A stretch of DNA of 64,000 nt from assembly GCF_001658005.1 (NCBI RefSeq), contig NZ_CP015988.1:1-64000 (forward strand), read 5' to 3'. This document shows, one piece after another, positions 18,600 to 28,482 of the stretch. Under the pieces are notes generated by a model. It searched no databases and was not told the DNA's origin. It worked only from the letters and a program-made list of their open reading frames with translations. How positions within the stretch are numbered: the first letter of the stretch is position 1; each line of letters begins with the position of its first letter. The stretch is from Sphingobium sp. EP60837. GTDB taxonomy: Bacteria; Pseudomonadota; Alphaproteobacteria; Sphingomonadales; Sphingomonadaceae. Position numbers and translations under genes: made by a program.

Positions 18600-19098
18600 C
18601 TCCGCCGCTGAGGCTCCGCTCCCGCCTCTGGCGATGATGCTACGCCTGCACGGCGGCCAGATCGACGGCAGCCGGGCCAGCCAGCTCTCGACGCGATCGC
18701 GCCCGCGACCAAGGCGGCGATGCTTGCCGAACTACGCTGCTTCTTGCGTTACTGCGGGCGGCAGAAGCCCCGCGCCAGGCGGTGCCGGCCACCCCGGACA
18801 CGCTGGTCCATATCTGCGCTGGCTCGGCACCGCCAAGCGCAAGCCCGCCAAAGCGGCGACGCTCGCGCGCCGCCTCGCCAGTATCGCGGGGATGCATCGA
18901 ATCGTGGGCTTTGGCGAGATTGAGCCGCTGCCAACGCAAGCGGGCATGGCGCGCGATACCTTGAAGGGCCTGCGCCGGGCCAAGCGCGCGCCGCAGCGTC
19001 AGGCCGCGCCGCCGCTATGGCGGAGCGATGAGCGCGGCGGAACGCTCACCGACGGGGGTGAGCTTTCCGCCGCGCTGCTGGAGAGCCGCGGCAGCTAG
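18600..19098 (+). pseudogene. Tyrosine recombinase (integrase) N-terminal relic
   Basis: Pieces of a phage-type integrase core-binding domain are spread over three frames: MLAELRCFLRYCG (frame from 18720), VPATPDTLV (about 18780) and YLRWLGTAKRKPAKAATLARRLASI...MHRIVGFGE...LPTQAGMARDTLKGLRR (about 18815-18995). The pattern of short arm, SAM-like helices and a KGLRR boundary fits sphingomonad integrases. The catalytic R-H-R-Y domain is missing. The gene is dead, with frameshifts and a truncated 3' half. Confidence 0.65.
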
Positions 19099-19109
19099 GC
19101 GGCAAACGG

Positions 19110-19890
19110 CAGGGTGATTACGCCATGTGCCGTTGTCCTGCCCATGCAGACGGCGACCCAAGCCTGTCTGTCCGTGTCGGGCGCAGCGCGGTGCTCTTTC
19201 ACTGTTTTGCCGGCTGTACTTCTGATGCGATCATCGACGCTCTGCGTACCGGGCATTTCGCACCCATGCCGGGCCATGATCCGGGCCGCCGTCACTCAGG
19301 CGGCAAGGCGGATTTCAACAAGTTGGCTTTATCCACTTGGCGCTTTGCTGATCCCGTCATTGGAACTCTGGCAGAACGGTATATCCGCGCTCGCGCCATT
19401 GTGCCGACAGGCATCACCGCCCGGTTCGACGCGCGTTGTCAGTTGGTGGTGGTGCGGACAAGGCGGGCGCGCCCGTTCTTATCGTTCCTGTCGGGGAGGA
19501 CGCGTGTGTGGTCGCGATCCATCGCACCTTTTTGCGTCCTGAGGGGAAGGGCAAGGCTGCGATCGCCAAGCCAAGAGATTGCTGGGTAACCCTGGCGGCT
19601 GAGCCGTGCGGTGGGGTGGCATTCCCGTCTATGGCATCTTGCGGCGTGCCGAAGGGGTGGAGGATGCCGCCAGCGTCATGAACATGCTGGAGCCGGATAC
19701 CATTGTATGGCCGATGCTGGGATCGAGCGCTATCAGGCCATCACCATCCCCGAGAGCATTCACAAGGTCTAATTTATAGCCAGCATGGCGGCGCGGCAGA
19801 GCGCGCGATCGACCGTGCGACGCCCCATCTCACCGACAGGGGACGTCAGCTCGATGTGAAGCTGCGCCGCACTCCGGTGACTGGAATGAC
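19110..19890 (+). pseudogene. Toprim / CHC2-type plasmid primase relic
   Basis: The start MCRCPAHADGDPSLSV...LFHCFAGCT is a CHC2-like zinc finger (C, H, C, C). After a shift near 19436 the Toprim-side sequence continues (GAPVLIVPVGEDACVVAIHRTFL). After further shifts it reads VYGILRRAEGVEDAASVMNM, SIHKVLIYSQHGGAAERAI and DWNDLLREI. At least four one-base shifts break it. The order matches helicase-primases found on sphingomonad genomic islands and plasmids. It belongs to a different subfamily from the intact primase at 7167-8141. Confidence 0.65.
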
Positions 19891-19990
19891 CTCTTGCGTG
19901 AAATCCGTGCGCCGTGAAGCTGTTCCGAGGGCTTCCACATCATCGGCGGATCATGCTCGCGGTGATGTTCGGGCTGTTTCAGTTTAAGCC

Positions 19991-20430
19991 TTGGCGCAGC
20001 AGAAGCAGCAAATCGACCGGATTTCGTCACTGCGTTTGATCGACGCATCGCCCCGCGTGATTGATGGCGACACCCTTGAGGTGCCGGGATCAAAGGTCCG
20101 CATCATTGGGATTGATGCGCCGGACGATGAGCTTCAACAGCTAAAGCAGCTGTCAGCGCACATGATAGAAGGTCTGGTTGAGCGCGATGACGGCGTCCAA
20201 TGTGCGACGAGTTGTTTGATGTCGCGTTCGGCAGGAACAGCAGTGCCGTGCCCCAGCGACGAGCTATAGTCGACTGAACTTTTCCTGCCGATTGAAGAGG
20301 AATGGGGCGAGCGTAGCGGCAACGATGGTGGCGCAGGGCTATGCCGTCGATTATCGGGGACATTCTGGCGGAGCCTATGAGAAACTGATGCAGCGGGCGG
20401 CGCAGCTTCGGTTTGGTCTCTGAAAGATCG
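19991..20430 (+). pseudogene. SNase-like nuclease relic
   Basis: The opening (LIDASPRVIDGDTLEVPG, then VRIIGIDAPD) is an SNase fold start. The last part, VAATMVAQGYAVDYRGHSGG, reads in another frame and ends at an in-frame TGA before KIDYEG. The middle is unreadable. It follows the dead primase, so primase-nuclease order is repeated relative to 7167-8564. Confidence 0.6.
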
Positions 20431-20642
20431 ACTATGAAGGGATGCAGCGATTGGCTATTTCTCGAGCGTCTCTACCAGCGATGTGTACCTGATCTCCCGG
20501 CAACTCACAAACTAGTCGATGCAACGTCAAGGTTACTTGGTGGCTACCTTGGAAGAGCATCGAATTGATAACTTCGTCGGGATCAGTGGAGAACAGTTTG
20601 GTAAAAAGAGGGACTGTCAGGAATTTCGTGTGCGGCGAGGCA

Positions 20643-21673
20643 TAATGGGCAACAAGGAGGCCGAGTATCGACGCAAAGAACCCTCGATACCGAACGACAT
20701 TCTCGACCAACTGCTGGCCGGCACTGACGCAGCAGCAGCGCTCAGCCAGGTGGCCTGCTCGATATATTGAAGAAGGCATTTGCCGAACGGGCGCTCAATG
20801 CGGAGATGGATCACCATCTTGGCCAGGAGGAGCAAGGGACCTACAGCCGGAACGGCTACGGCCGCAAGACGGTGACGACCGACGGGGGACGGATCGAGAT
20901 CGAGGTGCCGCGTGATCGGGCGGGCAGTTTCGATCCGCAGCTGATCGCAAAATATCAGCGCCGTTTCCCGGTTTTGATGACAAGATCATCTCGATGTACG
21001 CGCGAGGCATGAGTCCCCGTGAGATCACCGGGCATCTGCGCGAACTGTACGGCATTGAGGCCTCACCCGACCTGATCAGCACGATCACGGACGCTGTGCT
21101 GGAGGAGGTCACGGCCTGACAACAACGCCCGCTGGACTCAGCCTATCCGCTGGTGTTCTTCGATGCGATCCGGGTCAAGATCCGCGACGAAGGCATGGTC
21201 CGTAACAAGGCGATCCATATTGCCCTGGGCGTCATGGCTGACGGCACCAAGGTGGCCCTTGGTTTGTGGCTGGAGCAGAATGAAGGCGCCAAGTTCTGGC
21301 TGCGCGTCATGAACGAACTGCGCAACCGCGGTGTCGAGGATATCATGCTGGCCGTCGTCGATGGCCTGAAGGGTTTTCCCGACGCCATCACCGCCGTCTT
21401 CCCCGAAGCGATGGTTCAAACATGCATCGTCCATCTGCTGCGAAACTCGATGGATTTCGTGGCGTGGAAAGAACGTAAGGCACTCGGACCGGCCCTGAAG
21501 GCCATCTACCGTGCTGTCGATGCCGTAGCCGCCGAGGAAGCGCTGACGGCCTTCGAAGCGAGCTTTTGGCGGCAGCGCTATCCTGCCATCGGCCAGAGCT
21601 GGCGTCGGGCATGGCCCGAAGTCATCCCATTTTTCGCCTTCCCCGACGAAGTCAGGCGGATCGTCTACACCAC
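20643..21673 (+). pseudogene. IS256 transposase 5' part, broken
   Basis: Sequence from SIPNDILDQLLAG to FPDEVRRIVYTT is recognisable. It has a one-base loss at about 20750, another at about 20970 and an in-frame TGA at 21117-21119, and the start codon seen in copy 2 is altered. The 3' end (NAIEALNSKLRRAVRARG...) resumes at 23256-23468 beyond the IS110. The transposase cannot be functional. Confidence 0.85.
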
Positions 21674-21783
21674 GGATGAGATGGACAAGACCTGTCTCGG
21701 AAAAATGTGCTATATAGGAGGTGCGCGGGCGACTCCGTGGCGAAGAGCGGAACTCCGGCTGTAAGTTCCGTCAGGCCGCCTTG

Positions 21784-23010
21784 TCACAGCCCTGCCGGTT
21801 TGGAGCGTCCGCGCACCTTTGGCCTTGTCTCCCACTGGGCAACAAATTGCTCATAGGCCTGCTCGGCATGCCGGGCGATGTCCATTTCCTGATCGCGCAA
21901 GGTCTTCACGTCGTACGCATGGGCTGGGCCGGGTTTATTGCCCTTCTTCTGCGGTTTTCCGGCCTTGAGTTCCATTGCCCGTCGCTTGTTGGCGACCAGC
22001 GCGGGGCGCGCCCAGCGATAGTCGGTCTGCTTAGTCAGCAGATGCCAGCACAGAACCGTCAGTTTGCGAGCGAAGGCAACTGCCGCCACCTGATGGCCGC
22101 GCTTTGCCCGGATACGGCCAAAGAAGGCGTGTAACGGCCCAGGCGTCTTGGCGGCTGCCCATGCCGCTTCGACCAGCATCGCTCTGGCGTGGCTGCGGCC
22201 GACCTTGCTGATCCGCCCATGGTGGGCTGCTCCAAGCCCCGACTGGTGCACCCGAGGGTTGAGGCCGAAGTAGCTCACCAGCTTTTGCGGGCTCAAGAAG
22301 CGACTGATGTCGCCGATTGCCGCAACAATCCCCGCCGCCACGGTCAGATTGACGCCCGTGATGGTCAGCAATCGGGCAATCGCACTATCGTCGAGTGCAT
22401 CGCCGGCGATCTCTTTGTCAATAGCTGCCAGATCTTCGGTCAGCCGATCGAGCTCGCGAATGTGCCGTTCGATAGCGCCACGCTCGTCATCCGGCACGGG
22501 CTGGCGCAAGAGCCAGGCACGGCCGACACCGCTGAACAGATCGGCATGCGGACAGCGCGGGATCAGGTGAGCGTGCAGGACGGAATGCACCTCGTTCTTG
22601 ATCCTGGTGCGGTGACGGGCAATTTGAAAGCGTCGTGCCACCAGCCTCCGCATCCGTTCCGTCGCCGCATCCGGCGTCCAGATTTCCGGCAGGTAGCCGG
22701 CTGCATACAGACTCGCCAGCGTGCCCGCATCGATCTTGTCGGTCCTTACATGAGCGTGGGCGATCGCTTTCACCTGAAGCGGATTGGCGATCACCACGCG
22801 GACCACGAACGGCGAGAGCACCCGCGAGACAGCCATGCAGTTACCCGTCGCCTCGATCACGACCCCGTCGGTCGATCGCAGTCCTTTGCCGAACCCCTCC
22901 AGCGCCGTCCGGGTCATATCGACTCGCCCGGCATTCCTGAGCCGGCCTTCTTCCCAAATCACCACCTCGCCAAAGGTTCGGTGGATATCAATGCCAATGA
23001 CGCGTCGCAT
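21784..23010 (-). CDS. IS110-family recombinase/transposase (408 aa)
   Basis: This is a DEDD-type recombinase with N-terminal RuvC-like domain: GIDIHRTFGEV with the first aspartate, VIEATGN with the glutamate and HVRTDKIDA with the paired aspartates. The C-terminal Tpase_20 domain contains LLTITGVNLTVAAGIVAAIGDISRFLSPQKLVSYFGLNPR and the serine-containing HAR...LVEAAW segment. The ATG at 23010 follows AGGAGGCG. Full length and intact, so probably the most recently active element in this stretch. Confidence 0.92.
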   Translation of the reverse strand: MRRVIGIDIHRTFGEVVIWEEGRLRNAGRVDMTRTALEGFGKGLRSTDGVVIEATGNCMAVSRVLSPFVVRVVIANPLQVKAIAHAHVRTDKIDAGTLASLYAAGYLPEIWTPDAATERMRRLVARRFQIARHRTRIKNEVHSVLHAHLIPRCPHADLFSGVGRAWLLRQPVPDDERGAIERHIRELDRLTEDLAAIDKEIAGDALDDSAIARLLTITGVNLTVAAGIVAAIGDISRFLSPQKLVSYFGLNPRVHQSGLGAAHHGRISKVGRSHARAMLVEAAWAAAKTPGPLHAFFGRIRAKRGHQVAAVAFARKLTVLCWHLLTKQTDYRWARPALVANKRRAMELKAGKPQKKGNKPGPAHAYDVKTLRDQEMDIARHAEQAYEQFVAQWETRPKVRGRSKPAGL

Positions 23011-23255
23011 AAACGCCTCCTGTCAGCCAAAGTGACGGGAGCGGCAAGCGACACGACAACTACGGATCCGCGCTCGCAGCGCAACCGGGTGAGTCGCAGA
23101 GGCGGCCAGCTACTAACTCGAGCTCGCAGCTCATGATGTACATCGGCCTGCCCGCACATTCGTGCTCCCGGTGCCTCTATCCTGGATGGTCGCACCATAT
23201 GCCACAACCTGTGAGTCGCGGCGGAAACTTCGGCACCGACATCCTCATACCGGTT
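23011..23255 (-). ncRNA. Candidate bridge RNA region (IS110 left end)
   Basis: IS110-group elements carry a structured guide (bridge) RNA in the non-coding left end upstream of the recombinase. Here that end is 245 bp, against 110 bp at the other end. This asymmetry is typical of the IS110 rather than the IS1111 group. No secondary structure has been computed, so RNA limits are unknown. Confidence 0.4.
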
Positions 23256-23689
23256 ACCAATGCCATCGAGGCCTTGAACTCCAAGCTTCGTCGCGCTGTT
23301 CGTGCGCGGGGCCATTTCCCCAATGACGAGGCGGCCACCAAGCTGCTCTATCTGATCTTGAACCGATCGGAAAAAGAGTGGAAAATGCCGCCGCGCGAGT
23401 GGAACATGGCGAAGGCTCAATTTGCCGTTCTCTTCGGCAAACGCTTCATCAGGGCCATGACGGCCTGATGGTCAACCGCCTCGCCGCACACGAAATTCCT
23501 GACAGTCCCGAAAAAAGACGCTCCCGATGGACTCTTCATCCTCTTCGCAGCTCGCACATCATCCAATTCGTTGACACGTTTCGCACGTCCAGAGAGCGTG
23601 GTCTTCGCATCAACGAACGATCAAAGGACTCTTGCACAGTTGGTCGCTCGCCCCTGTCGTTCTCGCCCTTGATAACCGTGACCAGGCGA

Positions 23690-24245
23690 GATTCTTGAGC
23701 ACCTCTTTCATGGTTTCGCCGAACTGCGACAGCAAGGCTGATACGCGGATGCCGGCGTCTTCCATCGCCGCGATCTTGTCTCAGGCGCCGCGCTGGCCAT
23801 CCGAGACGATCGCCGGCACGTCCCATCCGGCCGCGCGAATGGGCAGTGCGCCCGGGGTTGAAGCCGGCCCTCGATTTCAGCCGCGCTCCGCTCCGTCCTT
23901 GAGGAACTGTGCGGTTTCTTTTTCCGCACTGCCGCCGATCATGATGATCGACATGGTTGGGTAGCCAGTCAGGAACAAATTCCGGCACGTCTTTGAAGTT
24001 GGTGCCGTTGACGGGTTCGCCGCTGATGCCGACCAAAGTGGTCTGGCCGGGGCCAATGTTGGTGGTCTTGAAGGCCGCTTCGTAGGTGAGCGTTCCGGAA
24101 CGGCTGAACACGCCGACGCTGCCTTTCTTGAAGAGGCCGGCTGGCATGATGCCGATCTTGCGTTTGGAACGAACCGGTCGCGCCGGTCACCCCGTGAGTG
24201 ATAATCTTGGTGCGTATGTTGATTAGAATGAATTCGAAAAAGAAC
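23690..24245 (-). pseudogene. sucD: Succinyl-CoA synthetase alpha subunit relic
   Basis: On the minus strand the start region reads [20 protein letters not shown], the sucD N-terminus. After an internal deletion comes [22 protein letters not shown] and [17 protein letters not shown]...GEPVNGTNF. Later frames give [14 protein letters not shown] and, near 23700, [18 protein letters not shown]...[10 protein letters not shown]. So both ends of the gene are present, with an internal deletion and several frameshifts. There is no sucC beside it. Confidence 0.75.
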
Positions 24246-24325
24246 TTCCGGGAAATGAGATCGGGCTGGCGACGCCAATCTCTCGCAGCCTTTACCCGAC
24301 CAGGGTTATCCCGTGTTTCCTATGA

Positions 24326-26386
24326 TTAGCCGTGACCGCCCTGCTTCTTCACGCGAATTTCCCCATCCTTGGCGCGCCAGAGCAAGAATGCGCGCAGATC
24401 TTCGACGTCGGCGGGCTTGAAGTACTGCTTGAACGATGCCATGCCACTCGGTGCAAGAGCACCGTCAAGCAGCACGGAATTCAGTGCATCCTTCCTCATG
24501 ATCACGGGCGAGCGGGCAAGGTTCGGCAAGAATACACCACCCAAATGACACGTGACGCAATATCGCGAATACAGAGTCGCTCCATGGTCGGCATCGCCAC
24601 TCGACGGTTCTGCTTTTGCGACGTCAAGAAGCGGGGGCGGCGTGTATTCGGGATAGGCAGGAGCCTTGGCATTGCCGTCGATCTTGAAGACCATTAAGCG
24701 TCCTTGGCGGCGTGGCTCTGACCCGCCAAAGCCCCCGCTGCCGCCGAAGCCGACCAGAAGCGCGACATACTGCGTGCGGCCGATTTCGTAGGTGATGGGC
24801 GAGCCTATCGCGGGTGCGCCAAGGTCGTAGTCCCATGCCGCTTTGCCGCTGGCCGCATCATAGGCGATAAAATGGCGGCCGGACGCCTGAAAGACCAGTT
24901 TGCCTGCAGTAGTGAGGGTGCCGCCCGGCCATGTGGCGGTCGGCACGCGCCAACGGGCTGCTTGTTTGATAGGATCCCACGCGATGAGTTCAGTGCGGGA
25001 TGACGGGACGGCAGGGCCCTGCTTTTCCTTTGTTCCGTGCGGTCCGGGGACGGAATAGTTGATGTTGACCGCCATATTCTTGGCGCCGTCGACATAGTCC
25101 AGTTCGTCAACGTCGCCGAACACCCGACTATTACTGATGGCTGGGAGATAGACCAGCCCCGTTTCAGGGCTGTAGCTCATGGGTTGCCAGGAGTGGGCTG
25201 ATGCCGGCGCCAGCAACGCCACACGGCCGGTTTCGGTGAACCTTGCCTCCGGCGTTTCGATCGGGCGACCAGTCGTCATGTCGATCCCTGAGGCCCAGGT
25301 GACAGGAACATAGTTCTTAGCGGATATCAGCTTACCGTCAATGGCATCCAGGACGTAGAAGAACCCGTTTTTGCTGGCCTGCATCACTACATGTCGCTGG
25401 GAGCCGCGTAAGGGAATGTCGGCAACGATCAGGTGCTGGACGGCATCATAGTCCCAGGCATCGCGAGGCGTGGTCTGATAGTGCCACGCATACTTACCCG
25501 TCTTGGCGTGCAGGGCGACGATGGAATTGACGAACAAGTTGTCGCCCTTGTTCTGTGTGCGCAAACGATCGTTCCAGACAACAGGGTTCCCTGTGCCAAT
25601 ATATATGAGTTCGGTCTGTGGGTCATATGTGATGGCATCCCACGGCGATCCGCCCCCCCCGGTGATTTTCCAGGCGCCATCGGACCAAGTGCCTTCGACG
25701 AGAGACTTCATCACGTCGTCGGACGCAGCGCCATCAGCTTTTCCGTCTGGCCGGGGCGTCAAGTAGAAACGCCAGACCAGTTTCCCCGTGTCCGGGTTAT
25801 AGGCGGAAACAAACCCCCGGACCCCGTAATCGGATCCTGCGTTGCCGATAATCACGAGACCGTGGGCGATACGCGGCGCTCCGGTAATTGAGTAGGGCTC
25901 ATCGACAGGAGTGGTCTGAACCGTCCAATCCGGGTTGCCGCTTGTTCGGTTGATACCTACCAGGCGACCGTCGAGCGTCCCAACGATCACCTTATCTTTC
26001 CACAAGGCAATACCGCGGTTTACGACATCACAGCAGATCTGAAATGCTTTCTGGCCCGGCACCTTGGGGTCGTACTGCCATTTCTTGGCGCCTGTGACCG
26101 CGTCAAAGGCAAAGACTTTGGACCATGCCGTTGACGTGTAGATCGCACCGTCGGCGACTAGCGGTGTTCCCTCCTGACCGCGGTCAGTATCGACATCAGC
26201 ATACCAAGCCAATCCGAGTCTCGTGACAGTGTCCAGGTCGATCTGGTTGAGTGGCGAGAATCGCTGTTCGTCAGCAGTGCGGCCATACGACGGCCAATCG
26301 CCATTTCCGCTGCTAGCACGGCCGCAGCCGGCCAGGGTAGAGGCGAGGCTGAGCGCCAGAAGCGCGGATAGGACGTTTTTGCCCAT
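24326..26386 (-). CDS. PQQ-dependent dehydrogenase with C-terminal cytochrome c domain (quinohemoprotein alcohol dehydrogenase type), lipoprotein, 686 aa
   Basis: The enzyme oxidises an alcohol (or aldehyde) in the periplasm and passes electrons through its own haem to the respiratory chain. A lipoprotein signal ends at C21 (STLAGC). The eight-bladed propeller begins WPSYGRTADEQRFSPL. The adjacent-cysteine disulfide that covers PQQ is at C118-C119 (QICCD). SPWDAITYD...IYIGTGNP and DAWDYDAVQ hold the calcium/active-site region. A haem-binding CVTCH motif lies at 610-614, with a likely axial methionine near 649. This is the type II (soluble quinohemoprotein) architecture. The gene is last in the minus-strand cargo, separated from esterase 1 by 400 bp, so it may have its own promoter. 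The alcohol product of the exported esterases is a natural substrate (inference). Confidence 0.92.
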   Translation of the reverse strand: MGKNVLSALLALSLASTLAGCGRASSGNGDWPSYGRTADEQRFSPLNQIDLDTVTRLGLAWYADVDTDRGQEGTPLVADGAIYTSTAWSKVFAFDAVTGAKKWQYDPKVPGQKAFQICCDVVNRGIALWKDKVIVGTLDGRLVGINRTSGNPDWTVQTTPVDEPYSITGAPRIAHGLVIIGNAGSDYGVRGFVSAYNPDTGKLVWRFYLTPRPDGKADGAASDDVMKSLVEGTWSDGAWKITGGGGSPWDAITYDPQTELIYIGTGNPVVWNDRLRTQNKGDNLFVNSIVALHAKTGKYAWHYQTTPRDAWDYDAVQHLIVADIPLRGSQRHVVMQASKNGFFYVLDAIDGKLISAKNYVPVTWASGIDMTTGRPIETPEARFTETGRVALLAPASAHSWQPMSYSPETGLVYLPAISNSRVFGDVDELDYVDGAKNMAVNINYSVPGPHGTKEKQGPAVPSSRTELIAWDPIKQAARWRVPTATWPGGTLTTAGKLVFQASGRHFIAYDAASGKAAWDYDLGAPAIGSPITYEIGRTQYVALLVGFGGSGGFGGSEPRRQGRLMVFKIDGNAKAPAYPEYTPPPLLDVAKAEPSSGDADHGATLYSRYCVTCHLGGVFLPNLARSPVIMRKDALNSVLLDGALAPSGMASFKQYFKPADVEDLRAFLLWRAKDGEIRVKKQGGHG

Positions 26387-26786
26387 ACCGGTTCCTCTCG
26401 TATATTCTGAGGTAATAAATCTCAGTGGATGATATTAATTGTACGCAAGGGTTGTCAACCAGCGTTGCATATTAGAGCGACTTGGATCCCTCATTGGCTG
26501 TTTGAGAAGGGGTGCACCGGCAGCCGGTGATTGTGGGTGCTGACCTGCGTTTGCGGCGACGCTGAGACTAGGATGACCGGGTTAGGCTGAGATCGAGTGG
26601 ACTGGAGGTCATTGCAGATTCCGGGAGCTGGCGGCCGCTGACGATACCGGCGGTGTCCAGTCAGCGCCAAACAATAAACCCGCGCTGCATTCAGAGGAAA
26701 GACTTGTGCCTGCTGCTCGGCGGTGAGATCCCAAACGACGCGCTTGATTTCGCATCCGCACAATACTCCGCAATGGCGGATCCGCT
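26387..26786. other. Gap with a possible amidohydrolase 3' relic
   Basis: On the minus strand (about 26700-26790) the frame VVWDLTAEQQAQVFPLNAARVYCL resembles the C-terminal end of amidohydrolase-2 proteins (usually DLT..Q...V...NA.RLY.L). The 5' part is gone. The rest of the gap shows no gene and should hold the promoter for the PQQ dehydrogenase. Low confidence. Confidence 0.35.
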
Positions 26787-28472
26787 TCAATCGCGGTTAT
26801 AGTCTACGGAACGGCTATATTCATACCAGGGCAACCGATCGAGTTGCGAGCGGGCCCTTTGCCCCGGAACGGGGCCGAAACGCGGCGCAAGGTCCAGGAG
26901 CATAGCAAGATTGCTACCCGGAGAATGGATTGGCCATGATTGCAGAAGCGGATGGCCTGGCGTGCCGCTACGAGCGAAAGCCGTCCAGGTTCTTATCATC
27001 ATCTGACTTAGTGCCAGCGCCTGTCCTTCTCGACCAATTATACTCTCTGCCGCAGCAATCGTGCCGAAAATGTACGGAACGTCGCTTTCGTGCGGTGCTC
27101 CGAGCAGCCCAGAGAGAATGGGCGAGCGGTGCATGAACATATAGGTATGGACAAGTGCGTGACGCGCCTGAAGATCGGCCATTCTGCGCGTGTTTCGAAC
27201 GTAAGTGTAATCGCCCGTTACCGCCGCGAGAATTAGTGCGGCACTGTCGTGCGGATACTGCAGGGCATAAGCTTGATAAATCGTCTCCGCCTCAATCCCG
27301 GATATGGCCAGGAAGCGGGCAATCCGCCGAACGGCCTCGGCTTTCTCGATCGCGAAATTCTTCATTCCTCCTGCCAGCAGCGTCAAGCGGGTCTCATTGG
27401 CGACATTGCCGGCCAGCAACGGGATGTTTCGGGACAGGGGGCTTGCGTCGGGGTCGAATGGATGTCTTGAGAATGTTCGACCGTCAAGCATAGGCCGGCA
27501 CCCGCTTTCAGCTGCCGCAATCAGGGTCGCCATGGGGACGGTCTGCAGAATAGGGCCCGTGAGACGCTCTAATCCGAGTTTCGCCGCGACCTTGCGCGCG
27601 ATGGCGGCGCCCTCGGCAGGCTCAGCGAATCTGAGGCAGCCGCTGCAGCTCATCGCAATGGCCTTGTGAAACAGCCCGGCTGCCTTCTCGCAGGCAAGCA
27701 AGGCTGCCACCTTTGAACCACCTCCCGACTGGCCGAAAATAGTGACATTGCCTGGATCCGCGCCCATGGCCGCGGCGTTGTCGCGGACCCATTGTAAGGC
27801 GCAAACCATGTCCAGCACGCCAAGGTTGCCGGCATCCAAAAACCGCTCATCTCCATCGGCGATTTGCAAGAAGCCGAGCACGTCGAGCCGGTGATTGACA
27901 GTAACAAGCACAACGTCGCCGTCTCGTGCAAGGCCGTGACCCTGCAGGGCGGGCGCTGATCCCGCACCTGTGCGCCATCCGCCGCCGTGGAACCAGACCA
28001 TTACAGGCCGGCGCGCTCCGTCTCGAGGTTCGGGGGTGAAGACGTTTAGGGTGAGGCAATCCTCGGAAATTTCCTCAACGGCTGCAAAGGCTGCGCGTTC
28101 TCGCGAGACATGAACCTGTTGCGGGGCGGAAAAACCTGAGCGACTGCAATCGCGGACACCGGTCCAAGGCGCGGGCGGTTGTGGCGGACGGAAGCGATTG
28201 TCACCGCCTGTCGACGCCGCATAGGGAATTCCACGGAAGACACAGATTCCCTGCTCGTAAAGGCCTTCAACCATGCCGGCCGTCGTACTGGCCCGGGGGC
28301 GGCCTCTATTAATTCCCTTGGTTGCAACCAGGAAAGGCGCGGCAAGAGCGCCAAGGAAAGTCCGCCTGTCCGCGGTTGGTCGCAGCAACGCAAGCTCCAT
28401 GGATGAATCAGCGGGGTGGGGCAGCGTGCTCTGATTAGCCGATGGGACGGGCTCGGTTGACGGCTGTGGCAT
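26787..28472 (-). CDS. Type-B carboxylesterase 1, Tat signal, 561 aa
   Basis: This is an alpha/beta hydrolase of the cholinesterase/carboxylesterase B family that cleaves carboxylic esters. A twin-arginine signal (DRRTFLGALAAPFLVA, R36-R37) indicates folded export to the periplasm. VMVWFHGGGW (157-166) forms the oxyanion hole. The nucleophile elbow is GQSGGG with Ser249. Family markers include FRGIPYAA and EDCLTLNVF. I use the ATG at 28472, ten bases after the SMP-30 stop. No strong ribosome-binding site is seen, and translation may be coupled. A start at 28559 would overlap the upstream gene. It differs from the tandem pair 31217-34548 in elbow and C-terminus. Confidence 0.88.
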   Translation of the reverse strand: MPQPSTEPVPSANQSTLPHPADSSMELALLRPTADRRTFLGALAAPFLVATKGINRGRPRASTTAGMVEGLYEQGICVFRGIPYAASTGGDNRFRPPQPPAPWTGVRDCSRSGFSAPQQVHVSRERAAFAAVEEISEDCLTLNVFTPEPRDGARRPVMVWFHGGGWRTGAGSAPALQGHGLARDGDVVLVTVNHRLDVLGFLQIADGDERFLDAGNLGVLDMVCALQWVRDNAAAMGADPGNVTIFGQSGGGSKVAALLACEKAAGLFHKAIAMSCSGCLRFAEPAEGAAIARKVAAKLGLERLTGPILQTVPMATLIAAAESGCRPMLDGRTFSRHPFDPDASPLSRNIPLLAGNVANETRLTLLAGGMKNFAIEKAEAVRRIARFLAISGIEAETIYQAYALQYPHDSAALILAAVTGDYTYVRNTRRMADLQARHALVHTYMFMHRSPILSGLLGAPHESDVPYIFGTIAAAESIIGREGQALALSQMMIRTWTAFARSGTPGHPLLQSWPIHSPGSNLAMLLDLAPRFGPVPGQRARSQLDRLPWYEYSRSVDYNRD

Positions 28473-28482
28473 CGGAACGCGA

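Larger units (their letters stand above)
21674..23255 (-). mobile_element. IS110-family element inserted in IS256 copy 1
   Basis: The insertion point is clear from comparison with IS256 copy 2: GTCTACACCAC on the left and CAATGCCATCGAG on the right are joined directly there. The element is about 1,582 bp with no inverted repeats, as is normal for IS110. It has 110 bp after the transposase stop and 245 bp before its start. Confidence 0.8.
20610..23509 (+). mobile_element. IS256-family element, copy 1, interrupted by an IS110-family element
   Basis: The terminal inverted repeats begin GGGACTGTCAGGAATTTCG. The flanks gtaaaaaga (20601-20609) and gaaaaaaga (23510-23518) agree at 8 of 9 positions, as expected for the 8-9 bp duplication of this family. 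Without the IS110 insertion (21674-23255) the element is about 1,318 bp, matching copy 2 once its inserts are removed. Copies 2 and 3 lie at 40720-44725 and 54370-54966. Confidence 0.88.

Noticed and set aside
20432..20609. Minus-strand frame left of IS256 copy 1 (LFSTDPDEVINSML...)
   Set aside because: No continuation of it is found on the far side of the IS and no family is recognised.
22189..23136. 315-codon open frame on the plus strand
   Set aside because: It is the antisense shadow of the IS110 transposase.
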